From Rhodococcus pseudokoreensis (GTDB lineage Bacteria > Actinomycetota > Actinomycetes > Mycobacteriales > Mycobacteriaceae): a stretch of 64,000 nucleotides of DNA. Shown here in pieces: positions 39,972 through 48,417 of this stretch. The notes beneath the pieces were generated by a model, which had not been told where the DNA came from, searched no databases, and was given only the letters and a program-made list of their open reading frames with translations. The position numbers and the translations under genes were made by a program. Numbering within the stretch: position 1 is the first letter of the stretch; the number at the start of each line of letters is the position of its first letter. The stretch spans positions 1,302,001 through 1,366,000 of the forward strand of contig NZ_CP070619.1 in assembly GCF_017068395.1 (NCBI RefSeq), given 5' to 3'.

Positions 39972-40400
39972 CTAAGCAGAGAGTCGGGTGCGGAGCAGCG
40001 CTATGACCGCTTCGGACAACCGGATCGGGTCGAGCGGATGCGGCACCGCGGCCTCGGCGCGCGACCAACTGGCCAGCCAGGCGTCGTCGGGACGCCCGGT
40101 CAGGACCAGGATCGGCGGGCACTCGTCGAGCTCGTCCTTCAACTGCTTGGCGATCCCCATCCCGCCCGCGGGCACCGCCTCCCCGTCCAGGACGGCCAGG
40201 TCGATACCGCCGGCATCCATTTCCCGGATCACCACGGGCGCCGTCGCCACCTCGACGTACTCCAGCTCCGGAAGGTCGGGGTGCGGACGCTTCCCCAATG
40301 CCAGAACGACCTTCTGGCGGGTGCTCGCGTCGTCGCTGTAGACGAGGACACGCAACCGATCAGGACGGCTGGTGTGGGCGGTCGCGTCGGTCACGGACAC
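39972..40400 (-). CDS. Stand-alone receiver-like protein (Rv3143-like)
   Basis: This 142-residue single receiver domain has no output domain. The acidic pair is D23-D24 (VLVYSDDASTR) and the putative phospho-acceptor is D72 (LAVLDGEAVPAGGMG). The conserved Lys-Pro of strand 5 is replaced by HPLDP, so it is an atypical receiver that may not be phosphorylated normally. Rv3143 occupies the same place upstream of nuoA in M. tuberculosis, which suggests a link to control of the nuo operon or complex I. GTG 40400 is used; GTG 40394 is equally possible. Confidence 0.85.
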   Translation of the reverse strand: MSVTDATAHTSRPDRLRVLVYSDDASTRQKVVLALGKRPHPDLPELEYVEVATAPVVIREMDAGGIDLAVLDGEAVPAGGMGIAKQLKDELDECPPILVLTGRPDDAWLASWSRAEAAVPHPLDPIRLSEAVIALLRTRLSA

Positions 40401-40500
40401 GATGCTACCGGTACCCCGCCTTCCAGACCGGCGGCTCGCGTCGATCGAAAAACGGCGCGTCGAAATCGAATTGGTTCGGCCGGCGGGCGCAGCGGCCCGG

Positions 40501-41709
40501 CTACAGTCTCTCCGCGATGGCGAGCGCCGTGGAACCGAGCTTCGGCAGGCGCAGATCCGCGATGGGGGTCAGCATGTTGCCGAGCCTGTTGGTGACGAAG
40601 GCGATCGACAGCCCGGTGTCGGCGTCGGCGAACGCGCCCGACCCACCCAACCCGTAGTGCCCGAACGTATTCGACGGCTGTCTGCGGCGCGCGACCATTC
40701 CCGCGTGGTAGCCGAGCCGCCAGTTCATCGGTATGCCCAGAACGTAGTCGCGGGCCGTGGTCTGCACCTGGCTCAGCTGGGCCACGACGTCCGGCGGGAG
40801 GAACTCGGCACCGCCGACGGTTCCGCCGTTGGCCAGCGCCCCGTACATGCGCGCGAGCGCGCGGGCACTGAACACGCCGTTCCATCCCGGCATCACGCTG
40901 TCGTGGATCGCGGGGTTGCGGACGAGGGCGTCGAAACCGGCGGGCATGCCGGCGTCGGCGACGTTGCGGAGACCGGGCAGCCGCGCCATCGCGAACGACG
41001 TCGCACCCCACGGAACACCGAACGGGTTGATGTGCGGGAAGGTCCTCGCGATCCGGGACCGCTCGGCCGGCGGCACCTCGTACCAGAATTCCTTCACCCC
41101 GAGCGGTTCGGCGATCTCGGTGCGCACCAAATCGGTGAAGTGCTTTCCGGCCGCACGCGCCGTCAGTTCGGCGACCAGCGAACCGAATGTCACGGCGTGA
41201 TAGCCGGGGGCCTTCAGCCGCCGCCGATCCGGGGTCGCCGCGGCCAGTGCGCCACTGACCAGGCCGTGGTCCATCAGACTCAGCGGTCCGGGAACGAGCC
41301 CGCGGACGCGGTGCAGTCCGGCGCGGTGCGACAGCAGTTCGCGCACCGTGATCTCGTCCTTGCCCGCCGTGGCGAACTCGGGCCAGTACTGCGCCACCGG
41401 CGCGTCGTAGTCGATGATCCCGCGTCCCGCGAGACGGTGCAGCACGGTGGACGCGACGCCCTTGCCCGTGGAGAACGTGAGGGTGACCGTGTCGTTCTGC
41501 CAGAACGTGTCGCGGCTCGCCCACCCGGCCCACACGTCGACGACCGGCTCACCGTGGAGGTAGACGGCCAGTGCACCGCCGCCCTGGCCGGCGTCGTGGA
41601 ACAGCCGGAAGAACTGGTCGACGAGCACCCCGAATCGCCGGTCCGCCAGCATCCCTGCCGGTGGCCGTACGGTGCGGCGCCTCAACGGCCACGGCGATGT
41701 GGTCGTCAT
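40501..41709 (-). CDS. Beta-lactamase-fold serine esterase (EstB/LipL type)
   Basis: This 402-residue penicillin-binding-protein-like hydrolase (family VIII esterase) has the S80-x-x-K83 motif in FSTGKGVAS, the Tyr motif in PGYHAVTFG, and GHYGLGGSGAF near residue 355 in place of the KTG box. It likely hydrolyses short esters rather than beta-lactams. No signal peptide is present. GAGGGAA precedes the ATG at 41709. The 166-nt upstream gap contains CATGTG and CACATG half-sites at 41744 and 41768. Confidence 0.88.
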   Translation of the reverse strand: MTTTSPWPLRRRTVRPPAGMLADRRFGVLVDQFFRLFHDAGQGGGALAVYLHGEPVVDVWAGWASRDTFWQNDTVTLTFSTGKGVASTVLHRLAGRGIIDYDAPVAQYWPEFATAGKDEITVRELLSHRAGLHRVRGLVPGPLSLMDHGLVSGALAAATPDRRRLKAPGYHAVTFGSLVAELTARAAGKHFTDLVRTEIAEPLGVKEFWYEVPPAERSRIARTFPHINPFGVPWGATSFAMARLPGLRNVADAGMPAGFDALVRNPAIHDSVMPGWNGVFSARALARMYGALANGGTVGGAEFLPPDVVAQLSQVQTTARDYVLGIPMNWRLGYHAGMVARRRQPSNTFGHYGLGGSGAFADADTGLSIAFVTNRLGNMLTPIADLRLPKLGSTALAIAERL

Positions 41710-41875
41710 GTCGACTTCCCTCGGTCGCTCTTCACGTCAGTGACATGTGCATTTAACTTCCTCTTTACACATGGGTGAGCGCCGTCGGCACCGCTTCAGG
41801 GCCTGCGTGATCGCTTCGTGGCCATACCGCAACGGGAAAGACTGTCCGGGCTCCAGGGAGGTGACCCGACCATGA

Positions 41876-42775
41876 TCATTTCGGCTCGAGGGAGTGGAAG
41901 TAATCGGACCTGACCTCGACGTCCTCGACGAGACGCGTGGTGGTCTGGACACCCAGTGAATGCTCCTTCAACAGGTCGCACAGCCGGTCGCCGTCGATCA
42001 GGTCGATCGGCGGGGCACCGTCCCGCTTGGACTCCGTGCGGGCGTCACCGGTGAAGGTCCCGGTCGTGATGAGCAGACCCTTCTCGCCGCGACCCGCCAT
42101 CGCGCCACGGAAATCGCGCACGGCCCCGGCCCCGACACTGCCGCTGTAGCGCTTGCACTGGAAGAACACGGGGAAACTGAGCAGCGACAACTGGTACACG
42201 CCGAGGCCCTCGATGTCCCCGTCACCGCCGCGGCCGGTGACGGACGCACTCGAGAATCCGGCCTCTCGCAGCAACCGCTGGGTCAGCCGCTCGAATGCAG
42301 GCGGCGACATCTTCAGGACCGTGTCGAGCAGCAGGTCCTTCCAGTCCGCGTCGTTCTCGGCCTCGGCGATGTTGGCGTCCGGTTCGTCGTTTCTCCGGGA
42401 TGCCGCCTTCGCCGACTTGCGCGCGGCATTCTTCTTGCGGTTCTCGGCGGAGAACTCGGCATGCAACGGGCGGATCTCGCTCTCGCCGACCTCGCGGCCC
42501 TTCTCCGTCACACTCCACACCCCGCGGCGGCTGTTGGTGAGCAGACCCATCCCCTTGAGGTAGGTGCGCGCCCACGCCAGCCGGTACTCGATCTCGGTGC
42601 TCGGGCCGTCACCGTGCAGCACGCCCTGCACATCGGACGAAAGACCTTCTCGCTCAACGACTGCGCTGTCGAGCTCCTCGTTGGACGCCGAACCACCGAG
42701 AGCAATGGCAGCCTGAAGCGCTGGCCAGAGGAGGTCGACGTACTGAGGAACGTGAACAGTCATGGCCACAAGCAT
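41876..42775 (-). CDS. Mrr-family restriction endonuclease
   Basis: This 299-residue protein has an N-terminal winged-helix Mrr domain (DLLWPALQAAIALGG to WSVTEKGREVGE), a charged linker rich in Lys, Arg and Asp (about 110-140), and a C-terminal PD-(D/E)xK nuclease domain. The active-site residues lie in GGDGDIEG and FFQCKRYSG. Mrr enzymes cut methylated DNA. No methyltransferase gene is adjacent, consistent with a type IV, modification-dependent system. AGAGGA precedes ATG 42775; an in-frame ATG at 42763 is an alternative. Confidence 0.9.
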   Translation of the reverse strand: MLVAMTVHVPQYVDLLWPALQAAIALGGSASNEELDSAVVEREGLSSDVQGVLHGDGPSTEIEYRLAWARTYLKGMGLLTNSRRGVWSVTEKGREVGESEIRPLHAEFSAENRKKNAARKSAKAASRRNDEPDANIAEAENDADWKDLLLDTVLKMSPPAFERLTQRLLREAGFSSASVTGRGGDGDIEGLGVYQLSLLSFPVFFQCKRYSGSVGAGAVRDFRGAMAGRGEKGLLITTGTFTGDARTESKRDGAPPIDLIDGDRLCDLLKEHSLGVQTTTRLVEDVEVRSDYFHSLEPK

Positions 42776-42817
42776 GCCCGAATCCTCTAGGCAGTCAGTA
42801 CACGGACCCCGACCCGA

Positions 42818-44230
42818 TCACCCCGGCGAACCCTGGGCGAGCCGAGCCTCCGCCCGGTTCTCGAGCTGTGCGCGGTAGATCGTCTTCCCCGACAGGCGCA
42901 CGATGAGGTAGGAGAGCCCGACGGCGATCATCCCCGGCACGAGCACTCCGATGCTTCCCGTCATCTCCGCAACCATCAGCATCACCGCGAGCGGGGCGCG
43001 GGCGATGCTCCCGAAACACGCCATCATGCCGACGATGACGAAGGGCGCCGGATTGTCGGGGACGCCCGGCGCGATCGGTTCCAGCAGTCGCCACACCGCG
43101 GCGCCGGTGAAGGCCCCGATCACCATGCCCGGCCCGAAGATGCCGCCCGATCCGCCCGATCCGATGGACAGCGACGTCGCGAGGATCTTCGCGAACGGCA
43201 GCAACAACACCACCCACAGCGGGATGGCCGCGAGGTCGTCGCGGGCCATCGACTGCTGGATCCACCCGTATCCGCTGCCCAGCACCTCCGGCAGCACCAG
43301 CGCCATCAGTCCGACGAGCAGCCCGCCGACCGCAGGCTTGACGACCCGGCTGCCCGGTAGGCGGTGGGTGAGATCGACGGCGGTGTAGAACGTCCCGCTG
43401 TACAGCAATCCGATCAGGCCGCCGAGCACACCGATGAGCGCGAACCACAACAGTTGCGCCGGGGTGTCGAAGACGTAGTCCTGGGCGGCGTACCCGAACA
43501 GCGGGCCGAATCCGAGGAAGCTGCCGAACACGGTGTAGCTGACGATCGACGTGACCAGCGCCGGCACGAGCACCTCGAAGTCGAAGTCCTCCTTGTACGG
43601 GATCGTGCAGCACAGCACCGCGCCGCCGAGTGGGGCGCCGAAGATGGCGCCGATCCCGGAGCCGATGCCGATCGCCACGGCGATGCGTCCGTCCCGCGGG
43701 GACAGGTCCAGTCTGCGGGCGAGGAGCGATCCGAAACCCGCCGAGATCTGCGCGGTGGGGCCCTCCCGTCCGCCGGACCCGCCGGATCCGATCGTGATCG
43801 CCGACGCGACCAGCTTCACCAGCACGACGCGGACGCGGATCATGCGGGGGTCCCGGTGCACGGCCTCGATCGCCGCGTCGGTGCCGTGCCCCTCGGCCTC
43901 GGGTGCCAGGGTGAACACGAGGATGCCCGACACCAGACCGCCCAGGCACACCACGAGCGGAATCGCCCACGGTCTCGTGAACTCCCTGCTGCCGCCCGCA
44001 CCGCCGTCCCCGGCCGCGGTCGGCGGGTGGTAGCCGCCGATGTCGACGATCAGCAGTTGCGTCGCCTCCGACAGCGCGACGTAGAACACGACCGCGCCGA
44101 GCCCGGCGACGATGCCGATCACGACACCGAGGACCAGCCATTTGCGGGTGTAGCCCGCGGTGCGGATCCAGGTTCCGGCGGACGCCCCGATCGACCGCAG
44201 AGCCCGCGACCCGGACGCCACCCGGATCAC
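42818..44230 (-). CDS. CLC-type chloride channel/antiporter
   Basis: This 470-residue membrane protein has about 16-18 helices. GREGP, with the gating Glu, lies in GSGGSGGREGPTAQIS, and the second selectivity motif is GSGGSGGIFGPGMVIG. The first motif of E. coli ClcA (GSGIP) is replaced at the equivalent place by EGHGTDAAIEA, so ion selectivity may differ. The start GTG 44230 overlaps the amidohydrolase stop (GTGA), implying co-transcription. No C-terminal CBS domains are present. Confidence 0.9.
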   Translation of the reverse strand: MIRVASGSRALRSIGASAGTWIRTAGYTRKWLVLGVVIGIVAGLGAVVFYVALSEATQLLIVDIGGYHPPTAAGDGGAGGSREFTRPWAIPLVVCLGGLVSGILVFTLAPEAEGHGTDAAIEAVHRDPRMIRVRVVLVKLVASAITIGSGGSGGREGPTAQISAGFGSLLARRLDLSPRDGRIAVAIGIGSGIGAIFGAPLGGAVLCCTIPYKEDFDFEVLVPALVTSIVSYTVFGSFLGFGPLFGYAAQDYVFDTPAQLLWFALIGVLGGLIGLLYSGTFYTAVDLTHRLPGSRVVKPAVGGLLVGLMALVLPEVLGSGYGWIQQSMARDDLAAIPLWVVLLLPFAKILATSLSIGSGGSGGIFGPGMVIGAFTGAAVWRLLEPIAPGVPDNPAPFVIVGMMACFGSIARAPLAVMLMVAEMTGSIGVLVPGMIAVGLSYLIVRLSGKTIYRAQLENRAEARLAQGSPG

Positions 44231-45855
44231 TCCAGCTTTCCGAAGACCGTTCGACCCTCCAGGATCGTGGCGAGCACCTCGAGGTCCGCGATGTCGTCGG
44301 GATCCACCAGAAGCGGGTTGGCCGACAGCACGACGAGATCGGCGTGCAGCCCGGGAACGATCGCCCCGATGGCGTCCTCGCTCCGGAGGTGCCACGCCGA
44401 GTTGATCGTCTCCGCGCGCAGGGCGTCCGGGACGGAGATCCGCTCCTCGGGGGCGAGCACCCGTCCCGACCGGGTGCGGCGGGTGACGGCGTCGGCGATA
44501 TTGCGCAGCGGATTGGTCGGGGTGACCGGGCCGTCATTGTGGAACGAGATCCGCTGGCCCGCTGCGATCGCGGAAGCTGCAGCGGCCCAACGTGCTCCGC
44601 GTTCGCCGAACAGGTCGTCGACGAGAACGTCGCCCCAGTAGTAGAGGTGGTCGACGAAAAGGCTGCACGTGACGCCGAGTTCGGTCGCACGGCGGAACTG
44701 CTCCGGGGTCATCGCCCCCACGTGCTCGAGCCGCAGCCGGTGATCGTCACGCGGCGAGTCGGCGAGCATCCGCTCCCACGCGTCGAGGGCCAGGGTGACC
44801 GCCGCGTCACCGTTGGCGTGACAGGAGATCTGCCAGCCGTTCTCGAAGTACGGCTTGCTGATCTCGAGAATCTCGTCCGCGGTGTAGTTGGCCTTGCCGC
44901 GGGATCCGGCGAGGCCGAGCGATCGCGTGACGTCCGTGTCGAGGTACGGGAAACTCGTGGCCGCGTTGCCAACCCACGGCGAGCCGTCCGACCAGATCTT
45001 GATACCCACCTGGCGCAGCAGGTCGTCGCCCACTCCGGGTGACACGTCCGTGGAGCGCTCCGGGTTCGACATCTCGTACAGCCGCAACCGGGTGGTGAGC
45101 GCACCGGACCGGGCGATCGCCGTCAGCGCGCTCCGGAAGCGTGGGTCGAACGCCATCTCGCTGGCGGTGGTGATGCCTGCCGCGTTCATCCGCGCGCATT
45201 CCGCGGCGAGGAGTTCCGGTAGCCGGGTGGACGCACCCTCGAGAATCGAGGCGGCCACCGCCATCACCGCGGGCGCCTCGAACGCCGAACCGTTCAGTTC
45301 GCCCGACTCGTCGCGGCCGAAGCTGCCGCCTTCCGGGTCCGGCGTCTTCTTGTTCAATCCGGCGTCCCGGGCGGCGACGTCGTTGAAATACGCCACATGA
45401 CCGGTGTTGTGCAGGATCACCAGGGAGGTGTCGGGGGCGACGGAATTGAGCCATTCCCGGGACGGTTCCGGCAGCCCCTTCTGGAGCAGAGGGTCCCAGC
45501 CGTTGAGCACGGCGCCGTCGGGGTGCTCGTCGACGGCGCGGCGGACGGCATCGACCACCTCACCGGCGTCGGCGATGGTGACCGGCCTGATGTCCACCAC
45601 CGGTTCGCCGAGCAGCACCGCCGAGTTCAGCGGGTGACCGTGCGCCTCGATGAACCCGGGGAGGATGCAGGCGCGGTGCACGTCGACCGCGATCGTTTCC
45701 GGTCCGATCAGCGGAAACACCGCGCCGTCGTTGCCGACTGCGGCGATCCGCCCGTCCCGCACCGCGACCGCCCGAGCGCGTGGCGCGGCGTCGTTCATGG
45801 TGACCACGTCACCGAACAGCACCAGATCGGCAGGTTTTCCGTCGTTCGTGCCCAT
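44227..45855 (-). CDS. YtcJ/NfdA-like metal-dependent amidohydrolase
   Basis: This 542-residue protein is an amidohydrolase of the amidohydrolase 3 family. The N-terminal composite sandwich is followed by the metal-binding LPGFIEAHGHP (HxH), HANGDAAVTLAL, LEHVGAMTP and an FHNDGPVTP motif, and the C-terminus ends GLHADLVVLSANPL. The likely reaction is hydrolysis of an amide or formamide; the substrate is unknown. It is divergent from the flavin reductase and shares a 138-nt promoter region with it. Confidence 0.88.
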   Translation of the reverse strand: MGTNDGKPADLVLFGDVVTMNDAAPRARAVAVRDGRIAAVGNDGAVFPLIGPETIAVDVHRACILPGFIEAHGHPLNSAVLLGEPVVDIRPVTIADAGEVVDAVRRAVDEHPDGAVLNGWDPLLQKGLPEPSREWLNSVAPDTSLVILHNTGHVAYFNDVAARDAGLNKKTPDPEGGSFGRDESGELNGSAFEAPAVMAVAASILEGASTRLPELLAAECARMNAAGITTASEMAFDPRFRSALTAIARSGALTTRLRLYEMSNPERSTDVSPGVGDDLLRQVGIKIWSDGSPWVGNAATSFPYLDTDVTRSLGLAGSRGKANYTADEILEISKPYFENGWQISCHANGDAAVTLALDAWERMLADSPRDDHRLRLEHVGAMTPEQFRRATELGVTCSLFVDHLYYWGDVLVDDLFGERGARWAAAASAIAAGQRISFHNDGPVTPTNPLRNIADAVTRRTRSGRVLAPEERISVPDALRAETINSAWHLRSEDAIGAIVPGLHADLVVLSANPLLVDPDDIADLEVLATILEGRTVFGKLE

Positions 45856-45967
45856 CAGTGCACCCTCCCGTCAGACCTGGCGCGGGCGAGTGCCCATGCG
45901 CCGGCAGCGAGTGTCGACTGTGACTTCACATTACAACTACGCAGCAGGTCATATGCAGGAATAGTGC

Positions 45968-45985
45968 GCAACCGCGATCGGTTGC
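45968..45985. promoter_or_regulatory. Inverted repeat next to the flavin-reductase start codon
   Basis: GCAACCG (45968-45974) and CGGTTGC (45979-45985) are perfect arms around CGAT and end 8 nt before the ATG at 45994. The site covers where a ribosome site would be, so it could be an operator or a start-masking mRNA hairpin. Confidence 0.5.
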
Positions 45986-45993
45986 AGACTGGC

Positions 45994-47124
45994 ATGACCG
46001 AAACACCCCTGCCCGTGGACGGCCTCTTCGAGCCGTTCGCCGTCAAATCCCTCCAGCTTCGGAATCGCTTCGCGATGGCACCCATGACCAGGGCTTTCTC
46101 CCCCGACGGCATTCCCGGGGAGGACGTCGCGGCGTATTACCGCCGGCGCGCGGCGGGCGGCGTCGGTCTCGTCATCACCGAGGGGACGTACATTCCGGAC
46201 CCGGCCGCCGGATCGCACACCCGGGTGCCGCTCCTCTACGGACAGGACAGCCTCGCGGGCTGGAAGTCGGTGGTGGACGCGGTCCACGAGGAGGGCGGAC
46301 AGATCATTCCGCAGCTGTGGCATCTGGGCGTCGAACGCGGCCCGCAGCCCCGTATGAACCCCGAGGTGACGACCGCCAGCCCGTCCGGGATCGCGCTGGA
46401 CGGGACCCTGCTGGGACGCGAATTCACCGGTTCCGATCTCGACGCGCTGCGCGAGGCCTGGGTGGCGGCCGCCGTCAACGCACGTGACGTGGGTTTCGAC
46501 GGCATCGAACTGCACGGCGCCCACGGCTATCTGCTCGACCAGTTCCTGTGGGACCGCACCAACGTCCGCTCCGACGGTTACGGCGGATCCCTCGAGGCCC
46601 GCACCCGGTTCCCGGTCGAGGTGGTCGCAGCGATCCGCGAAGCCGTCGGTGACGACTTCGCGATCGTCTACCGCTTCTCCCAGTGGAAGTCGAACCACTA
46701 CGACTCGCGCATCGCGCAGACCCCCGGCGAACTCGCGGCCGTGCTCACACCCCTCGTCGCCGCCGGTGTCGACGTGCTGCACCCGTCCACCCGCAGGCAC
46801 TGGGAACCGGCCTTCGCCGAACTGTCCGGTGAGGACGGAGAACTCGGCCTGGCCGGATGGACCAAGCGGCTGACCGGACTGCCCACGATCACGGTCGGTT
46901 CGGTGGGTCTCGACGACGTGTTCACGACGGCCTTCACGTCGGACGGCGCCTCGAACACCGCCGGGGTCGACCGCCTGCTCCGGCAGTACGAGAACGGCGA
47001 GTTCGATCTCGTAGCCGTCGGCCGCGCCCTGCTGTCCGATCCAGAGTGGGTGCTCAAACTCCGCGACGGCAGGACCGCCGAGCACATCCCGTACAGCAAC
47101 GAGCACCGGGCGGTCCTGCACTGA
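45994..47124 (+). CDS. Old-yellow-enzyme family NADH:flavin oxidoreductase
   Basis: This 376-residue FMN ene-reductase has a TIM barrel. Key segments are NRFAMAPMTRAFSPDG, the FMN/His region GFDGIELHGAHGYLLDQFLW, DRTNVRSDGYGGSLEARTRF and the C-terminal FDLVAVGRALLSDPEWVLKL. It would reduce activated C=C bonds of enones or similar substrates using NAD(P)H. The first start consistent with the family is ATG 45994; there is no good Shine-Dalgarno. It is divergent from the amidohydrolase. Confidence 0.92.
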   Translation: MTETPLPVDGLFEPFAVKSLQLRNRFAMAPMTRAFSPDGIPGEDVAAYYRRRAAGGVGLVITEGTYIPDPAAGSHTRVPLLYGQDSLAGWKSVVDAVHEEGGQIIPQLWHLGVERGPQPRMNPEVTTASPSGIALDGTLLGREFTGSDLDALREAWVAAAVNARDVGFDGIELHGAHGYLLDQFLWDRTNVRSDGYGGSLEARTRFPVEVVAAIREAVGDDFAIVYRFSQWKSNHYDSRIAQTPGELAAVLTPLVAAGVDVLHPSTRRHWEPAFAELSGEDGELGLAGWTKRLTGLPTITVGSVGLDDVFTTAFTSDGASNTAGVDRLLRQYENGEFDLVAVGRALLSDPEWVLKLRDGRTAEHIPYSNEHRAVLH

Positions 47125-47133
47125 CCGCGCCGG

Positions 47134-47652
47134 TCAGCTGTCCTCGACGGTGATCTCCACCTGATCGACGTTCACGCCTTCGGGCGGGTTCGCCGTGCCC
47201 TCGGTCGAGATGCGACTCTTGTCGACCCCCTGCGCCTCGAGGGCGTTCGCGACGGCCTGGGCGCGCTGGTCGGCGAGGAGTTCGGCGGCCGCCTCGTCCG
47301 AGTTGCTCGCGTACGCCTCGATCTCGATCTTGGCGTCGCCCGCCTTCATCGCGGCGGCCACCGCCTTGACGGTCACGTCGGAGATGGCGTTGAGTTCGGC
47401 GGTTCCCGATTCGAATCCGATCGGGACCGCCGCGATGGCCGAGTTGATCGCGTTCTGGGTGGCCTCGCGCGCGGTGTTCACGGCGGACGACGCCGTGGCC
47501 TGCACACTGCTGATCGCGCCTTCCATCCGATCGGACGGGGAGGACGTCGTCGTGGTCGCGATCGGAGCCTCGTTCGAGTCGTCGGAACAGCCGGTCACGC
47601 CGAGCAGCGCGAGGGCCGCGATCGCGATGCCGGTGACGATGGTCTTGCGCAT
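47134..47652 (-). CDS. OmpA-domain lipoprotein
   Basis: This 172-residue exported lipoprotein has a signal peptide ending in the lipobox GVTGC (C22). A Thr/Ser-rich linker and an Ala-rich helix (about 42-70) follow. The C-terminal OmpA-like peptidoglycan-associating domain has SGTAELNAISDVTVKAVAA, IEIEAYASNSDEAAAELLAD and QRAQAVANALEAQGVDKSRI. It should tether the membrane to the cell wall, like mycobacterial ArfA-type domains. It converges on the flavin reductase with a 9-nt gap. Confidence 0.9.
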   Translation of the reverse strand: MRKTIVTGIAIAALALLGVTGCSDDSNEAPIATTTTSSPSDRMEGAISSVQATASSAVNTAREATQNAINSAIAAVPIGFESGTAELNAISDVTVKAVAAAMKAGDAKIEIEAYASNSDEAAAELLADQRAQAVANALEAQGVDKSRISTEGTANPPEGVNVDQVEITVEDS

Positions 47653-47955
47653 GATGGTTTCCCCTATACGTCCGTATGTCCGGAAAGCGCTACACGTCGT
47701 GGGACGAGGATAGCCCCGCCCGCGCCCCTCGAAGGTGCGATTCGTACAGGGCCCCAGCTCCCACATCGTGAGATTCTTCGGACGGATGTGAATCCGGACA
47801 CGGGCTTCTCACCTGCCCGGAAACCGTTCATTCGCCTTCCGTTTCAACTCGGTTAATTCCACGGATTGCGATCTCATTTCAATAACGGTAGGAATGAATC
47901 CGGCGCCCGCTCAGCGCCGACATAAATGCCCACAACCGAGCAAGGAGTTAAACGC
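47653..47955. other. Divergent intergenic region, OmpA lipoprotein / 45-residue peptide
   Basis: This 303-bp region is more AT-rich from about 47830. It contains no extra frame with a ribosome site. It should hold the leftward promoter of the lipoprotein and the rightward promoter of the small peptide. Confidence 0.4.
47866..47894 (+). promoter_or_regulatory. Candidate promoter of the 45-residue peptide gene
   Basis: TTGCGA (47866-47871) and TAGGAA (47889-47894) are spaced by 17 nt and fit sigma-A consensus moderately. Transcription would begin near 47901, giving a 5' leader of about 55 nt before the ATG. Confidence 0.45.
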
Positions 47956-48093
47956 ATGGATCTCGCCTTCCTGTCCGAATTCTTCTCCGCCTTCTCCGAC
48001 CTCGCCGGCGCCCTGGACTTCTTCTCGGGTTCCGCCGACGCATTGGGCGGTGGCGCAGACGCCGCAACGGCGGCCGCAGCCACGCTTGGCTAG
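47956..48093 (+). CDS. 45-residue amphipathic peptide, PorA-like candidate
   Basis: AAGGAG lies 8 nt before ATG 47956, a near-ideal ribosome site. The peptide begins MDLAFLSEFFSAFSDLAGAL, is rich in Phe, Ala and Asp with no Cys, Lys or Arg, has no signal peptide, and ends in an Ala/Gly tail. Its length, acidity and segment LDFFSGSAD recall the 45-residue channel peptide PorA of Corynebacterium glutamicum, which has LDVLSGSG around its mycoloylated Ser. That resemblance is from memory and short, so the porin role is a hypothesis. A hairpin follows 29 nt after the stop. Confidence 0.7.
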   Translation: MDLAFLSEFFSAFSDLAGALDFFSGSADALGGGADAATAAAATLG

Positions 48094-48122
48094 CATTTCC
48101 GCTGGCACAAGACTTGAACACC

Positions 48123-48164
48123 CGCGACGGGGTTCGTGCGCTCAGGCGCGCGGGCCCCGTCGCG
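48123..48164 (+). terminator. Hairpin after the 45-residue peptide gene
   Basis: CGCGACGGGG (48123-48132) pairs with CCCCGTCGCG (48155-48164); the 22-nt loop is itself GC-rich. It lies 29 nt after the stop codon. There is no T tract, but position and strength suggest a terminator. Confidence 0.6.
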
Positions 48165-48403
48165 GCGTTGTCGGCAGGGTAACGATCGCGTCGATCACGT
48201 ATCTATCACGATGAATAACTCCTGACCTGAACATGTTCATTATCCGCGTCACCAGCATTTTCCTGGAATTGGCCGGTCGACCAATTGATCCGCCATTCGC
48301 AAGATCAACTTTCCCGTTTCACCGTTGATTTATTCGCGAAATAATCGCGTGCGCTGCACATTTCGGCGGTTTCACAGCACGCGCACATCTCAGTGCACAT
48401 GCG
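48165..48403. other. AT-rich intergenic region with palindromes
   Basis: This region is clearly richer in A and T than the surroundings and has no credible frame. It contains a perfect 12-bp palindrome TGAACATGTTCA (48228-48239), the inverted repeat AATTGG/CCAATT (48267-48272 and 48281-48286), and CGCGA/TCGCG near 48332. The sites may regulate the downstream hydrolase. Confidence 0.5.
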
Positions 48404-48409
48404 TACACT
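48404..48409 (+). promoter_or_regulatory. Candidate -10 element for a leaderless hydrolase transcript
   Basis: TACACT ends 8 nt before GTG 48418, so the transcript would start at or within a base or two of the start codon. No Shine-Dalgarno is present. Confidence 0.45.
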
Positions 48410-48417
48410 CAAATCTC

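Noticed and set aside
41744..41773. CATGTG and CACATG half-sites upstream of the esterase as an operator
   Set aside because: Only 6 bp each with an 18-nt spacer and near-palindromic on their own; too weak to call.
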